Of a DNA stretch of 64,000 nt, positions 61,845 through 64,000 are shown piece by piece. Both the position numbers and the translations under genes were made by a program. The notes below the pieces were generated by a model. The model was not told the DNA's origin and searched no databases. It was given only the letters and a program-made list of their open reading frames with translations. The stretch is from Bacteroidales bacterium (GTDB taxonomy: Bacteria; Bacteroidota; Bacteroidia; Bacteroidales; F082). Where the stretch lies: contig JASBYY010000002.1 of assembly GCA_029983675.1 (NCBI GenBank), forward strand, positions 1 through 64,000, read 5' to 3'. Within the stretch, counting starts at the first letter, position 1. Each line of letters starts with the position of its first letter.

Positions 61845-62306
61845 TCATTTTGTTGACAATGTCAGCTTCCGGACTCCCATGACCGGTGTGATAGGCATTC
61901 GGTTCTCAATTTGCATGCGGTAAGAGCCTGCGTCACTTAACAACAATTCCTTGTTGATCGGAAGCGAAAAATGACACAGTCCACCCTTCTGTTCCGACTT
62001 CCAACCGTTTTCATCCTTTAACCCGAAATTATACGTCCGTGCGCGATAGGGATCGCCATTCGCATCGAAGACAACGAAATCCATAGCAAAATAAGCATAC
62101 TCGTATTCCTCAGTGAAATAGAGGTCCATGCTTAGATCGTAAGTGGTCGGTGACTGGATTTCGATGTCGGAATAAACGTAGTCAAAACGCTCCCAAGCAT
62201 CGTGCAGAAACTCCCTTTCGATAATGATGTTGCTCTTTTTCTGAGCAGTACAGGAACTGAAAACCAGTCCTATGCCTAACATAATAGCATATACAACGTG
62301 TCTCAT
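61845..62306 (-). CDS. gldH: GldH-like lipoprotein
   Basis: A 153-residue lipoprotein with lipobox LVFSSC (Cys18). The body DAWERFDYVYSDIEIQSPTTYDLSMDLYFTEEYEYAYFAMDFVVFDANGDP, then GSYRMQIENRMPITPVMGVRKLTL, follows the GldH pattern (W..D, YP.S..L.V...P.G, G.Y...I...M....L.GV..L.L), with weak identity. GldH is a gliding-motility lipoprotein linked to GldJ. The start at 62306 was chosen for the signal peptide; a longer frame goes to 62393. UpxY follows by nine bases. Confidence 0.45.
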   Translation of the reverse strand: MRHVVYAIMLGIGLVFSSCTAQKKSNIIIEREFLHDAWERFDYVYSDIEIQSPTTYDLSMDLYFTEEYEYAYFAMDFVVFDANGDPYRARTYNFGLKDENGWKSEQKGGLCHFSLPINKELLLSDAGSYRMQIENRMPITPVMGVRKLTLSTK

Positions 62307-62324
62307 ACCAATTGAAATTATAGG

Positions 62325-62332
62325 CAAACATA
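62325..62332 (-). promoter_or_regulatory. Promoter of the gldH-like/upxY operon
   Basis: TATGTTTG on the minus strand, 19 bases before the start codon. Confidence 0.5.
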
Positions 62333-62514
62333 CAAATATTTTCCACATGCATCCCTCTTGTTGACTGGCAAAAAGTGATGTCGCCCTCATCATTTCGGAT
62401 AATGCCTCGTTTTTGACACAGTTTCTATATCAATAATGATTGCCATATCCTGTTGAAAACAAGCATATTAAAAACTAAACGATTTTTTCCGTTCTTTTTT
62501 TGGAAAAATCCTTA

Positions 62515-62522
62515 TAATTTTG
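62515..62522 (+). promoter_or_regulatory. mrdA promoter
   Basis: TAATTTTG, 20 bases before the start of the PBP2 gene. Confidence 0.55.
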
Positions 62523-62542
62523 GGCTTTATTTTTCATGCAAT

Positions 62543-64000
62543 ATGCAATTCAATAGTAAAGTGTTATCGGGGCGACGCAATGTCATCATCACAATCTTTG
62601 TGCTTGTTGGCTTGGTGTTTGTAGTCAGGCTTTTCACACTACAAGTCACCGACCAACATTACAAGCAATTGGCCGATAACAACGCCTTACGTTTCATCAC
62701 ACAATATCCGGCACGCGGCATGGTGTTCGATCGAAACGGGAAATTGATGGTTTACAACGAGGCGGTTTACGATTTATTAGTGGTCCCACGGCAAGTCAAG
62801 GCGATGGACACCTTGGAGTTTTGCAATCTTATCAAGATTTCAAAAGAAACTTTTATCGAAAAGTTGGAAAAAGCAAAAACCTATTCCAAGGTCAAGGCAT
62901 CTCCTTTTGTGTCACAAATCTCAAAAGAAGACTATGCCAAAACCTCCGAGGTGTTGTTCAAGTTTCCCGGTTTTTATTTTCAAACCCGAACGATACGGCA
63001 TTATCCAAGTTCTATCGCCGCCCACACCTTGGGCGATATCGGCGAGGTGGACCAAAAGCAGATCGATGAGGATCCCTATTATGCCTTGGGCGACTATATC
63101 GGCAAGTCGGGTATTGAAAAGTCATACGAGACAGACCTGCGTGGCATAAAAGGATTAAAGGTGGTCATGGTTGACGTTCACAACCGCGAGATGGGCAGTT
63201 TCAGGGAGGGCGAGTTAGACAAAGACCCGCAGGCCGGACGTGATATTTATCTCGGCCTTGATGCCGATTTACAAGCTTACGGTGAAAAACTGATGCAAGG
63301 CAAGATCGGTTCCATCGTAGCCATTGAGCCTGCCACGGGACAGATTCTCGCTTTCGTTTCCAGTCCGACTTACGACCCCAACCTGCTTGTCGGACGCGAA
63401 AGAGGCAAAAACTTCAACAACCTGCTGAAAGACCCTATGAAGCCGCTCATCAACCGTGCCGTCAACGGCACCTACCCTCCCGGCTCCACGTTTAAGATGG
63501 TCATCGGACTTATCGCCTTGGAGAGCGGCAGCATCACGCCGGGAACCATTTTCCATTGCAACGGACCGGGAACCCTGCCCATCAAATGCACCCACCACCA
63601 TGGCGGATCACCCGACTTGGCCAATGCCATCGAAAACTCGTGCAACCCCTATTTTTACGAGGCTTTTAAGGCGACCATCAACAATTCCAAGTTCGGTGAC
63701 ATCAAAAAAGGCTACGACTATTGGCATGACATGACCTACAAAATGGGATTGGGACATAAGTTCGACACCGATATTCCATACGAGCAAAATGGCAACATCC
63801 CATCCCGCTCTTATTACGACAAGTTTTATAACAAAAGATGGAACTCGCTGACGATCCGTTCGTTAGGAATCGGGCAAGGCGAAGTACTTATCACGCCCTT
63901 GCAATTGGCCAATATTGCCGCCACCATTGCTAACGAAGGATTTTATTATCCGCCACACTTGATTCGTGCTTTCGGCGACTCGACCGCCATCCCCGACAAT
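62543..64000 (+). CDS. mrdA: Penicillin-binding protein 2 (5' part, runs off the right edge)
   Basis: 486 codons are in the window, in one open frame. A membrane anchor near 14-34 (VIITIFVLVGLVFVVRLFTL) is followed by the pedestal domain and YPARGMVFDRNGKLMVYN. The transpeptidase active site is Ser315 in YPPGSTFKMVIG with Lys318, and the second motif is Ser366-Cys-Asn368 in ENSCNPYF. The KTG motif must lie outside the window. PBP2 cross-links peptidoglycan during elongation with RodA. The mreBCD genes that often precede it are not adjacent here; the gene begins after a divergent lipoprotein gene. Confidence 0.93.
   Translation, partial: MQFNSKVLSGRRNVIITIFVLVGLVFVVRLFTLQVTDQHYKQLADNNALRFITQYPARGMVFDRNGKLMVYNEAVYDLLVVPRQVKAMDTLEFCNLIKISKETFIEKLEKAKTYSKVKASPFVSQISKEDYAKTSEVLFKFPGFYFQTRTIRHYPSSIAAHTLGDIGEVDQKQIDEDPYYALGDYIGKSGIEKSYETDLRGIKGLKVVMVDVHNREMGSFREGELDKDPQAGRDIYLGLDADLQAYGEKLMQGKIGSIVAIEPATGQILAFVSSPTYDPNLLVGRERGKNFNNLLKDPMKPLINRAVNGTYPPGSTFKMVIGLIALESGSITPGTIFHCNGPGTLPIKCTHHHGGSPDLANAIENSCNPYFYEAFKATINNSKFGDIKKGYDYWHDMTYKMGLGHKFDTDIPYEQNGNIPSRSYYDKFYNKRWNSLTIRSLGIGQGEVLITPLQLANIAATIANEGFYYPPHLIRAFGDSTAIPDN

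Noticed and set aside
61254-64000. Capsule polysaccharide locus after UpxY
   Set aside because: Genes on both sides are a GldH-like lipoprotein, a coiled-coil protein and PBP2; no glycosyltransferases or flippases.

Overview
The window comes from a Bacteroidota genome, most probably an uncultured member of the order Bacteroidales. The evidence seen in the sequence is the repeated -7 promoter box TAnnTTTG in front of many genes, A-rich ribosome-binding regions without Shine-Dalgarno sites (one exception), lipoproteins with Bacteroidota lipoboxes, BACON domains, DUF4249 and DUF4837 family proteins, a TonB-dependent receptor with an N-terminal carboxypeptidase-like domain, a UpxY-type antiterminator and the type IX secretion/gliding proteins PorZ, GldB and a GldH-like lipoprotein. 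Indole production (TnaA), ornithine aminotransferase and a class II ribonucleotide reductase fit an anaerobic, amino-acid-using host-associated or anoxic habitat.

Layout. 1-400: a broken start of a hybrid cluster protein (hcp) gene joined to an IS30-type transposase fragment, with its promoter and a palindromic operator intact. 528-5562: tryptophanase, a C69 dipeptidase and a six-BACON lipoprotein. 5746-12694: a minus-strand envelope cluster (outer membrane FadL-like protein, TPR protein, LptC, CNNM/CBS membrane protein, then PpiD-like chaperone with its own promoter). 13302-20086: tRNA-Phe, GT9 glycosyltransferase, Lnt and tRNA-dihydrouridine synthase overlapping by 4 bases, a DIP1984 protein, a PEGA/SHOCT lipoprotein and ornithine aminotransferase. 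20222-28870 is the accessory part: an orphan TPR membrane protein, a TonB receptor plus DUF4249 lipoprotein, and a tandemly duplicated two-gene module (lipoprotein + small outer-membrane barrel) with the tail of a third barrel copy. 28870-46499: MBL hydrolase, a giant TolB/barrel fusion, class II ribonucleotide reductase, thioesterase, MltD, the yicC-gmk-nadD operon, ComM, GldB and a nucleoside phosphorylase. 46701-64000: OmpA-family porin, HolB, LysS, a ClC-M23-GNAT-GT28 cluster, Xth, tRNA-Arg, PorZ-RecO, an orphan UpxY behind a GldH-like lipoprotein, and the 5' part of PBP2.

Most genes serve the envelope: lipoprotein maturation (Lnt), LPS export (LptC), outer membrane protein folding (PpiD-like), peptidoglycan synthesis and turnover (PBP2, MltD, M23 peptidase) and type IX secretion (PorZ, GldB, GldH-like). 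Housekeeping genes are embedded between them. No CRISPR array, rRNA, complete insertion sequence or prophage is visible. The parts that best reward a second look are the duplicated lipoprotein/barrel module at 25304-28780, a MITE-like dispersed repeat with three copies, the hcp operator with its truncated gene, and the inverted repeat in front of nrdJ.
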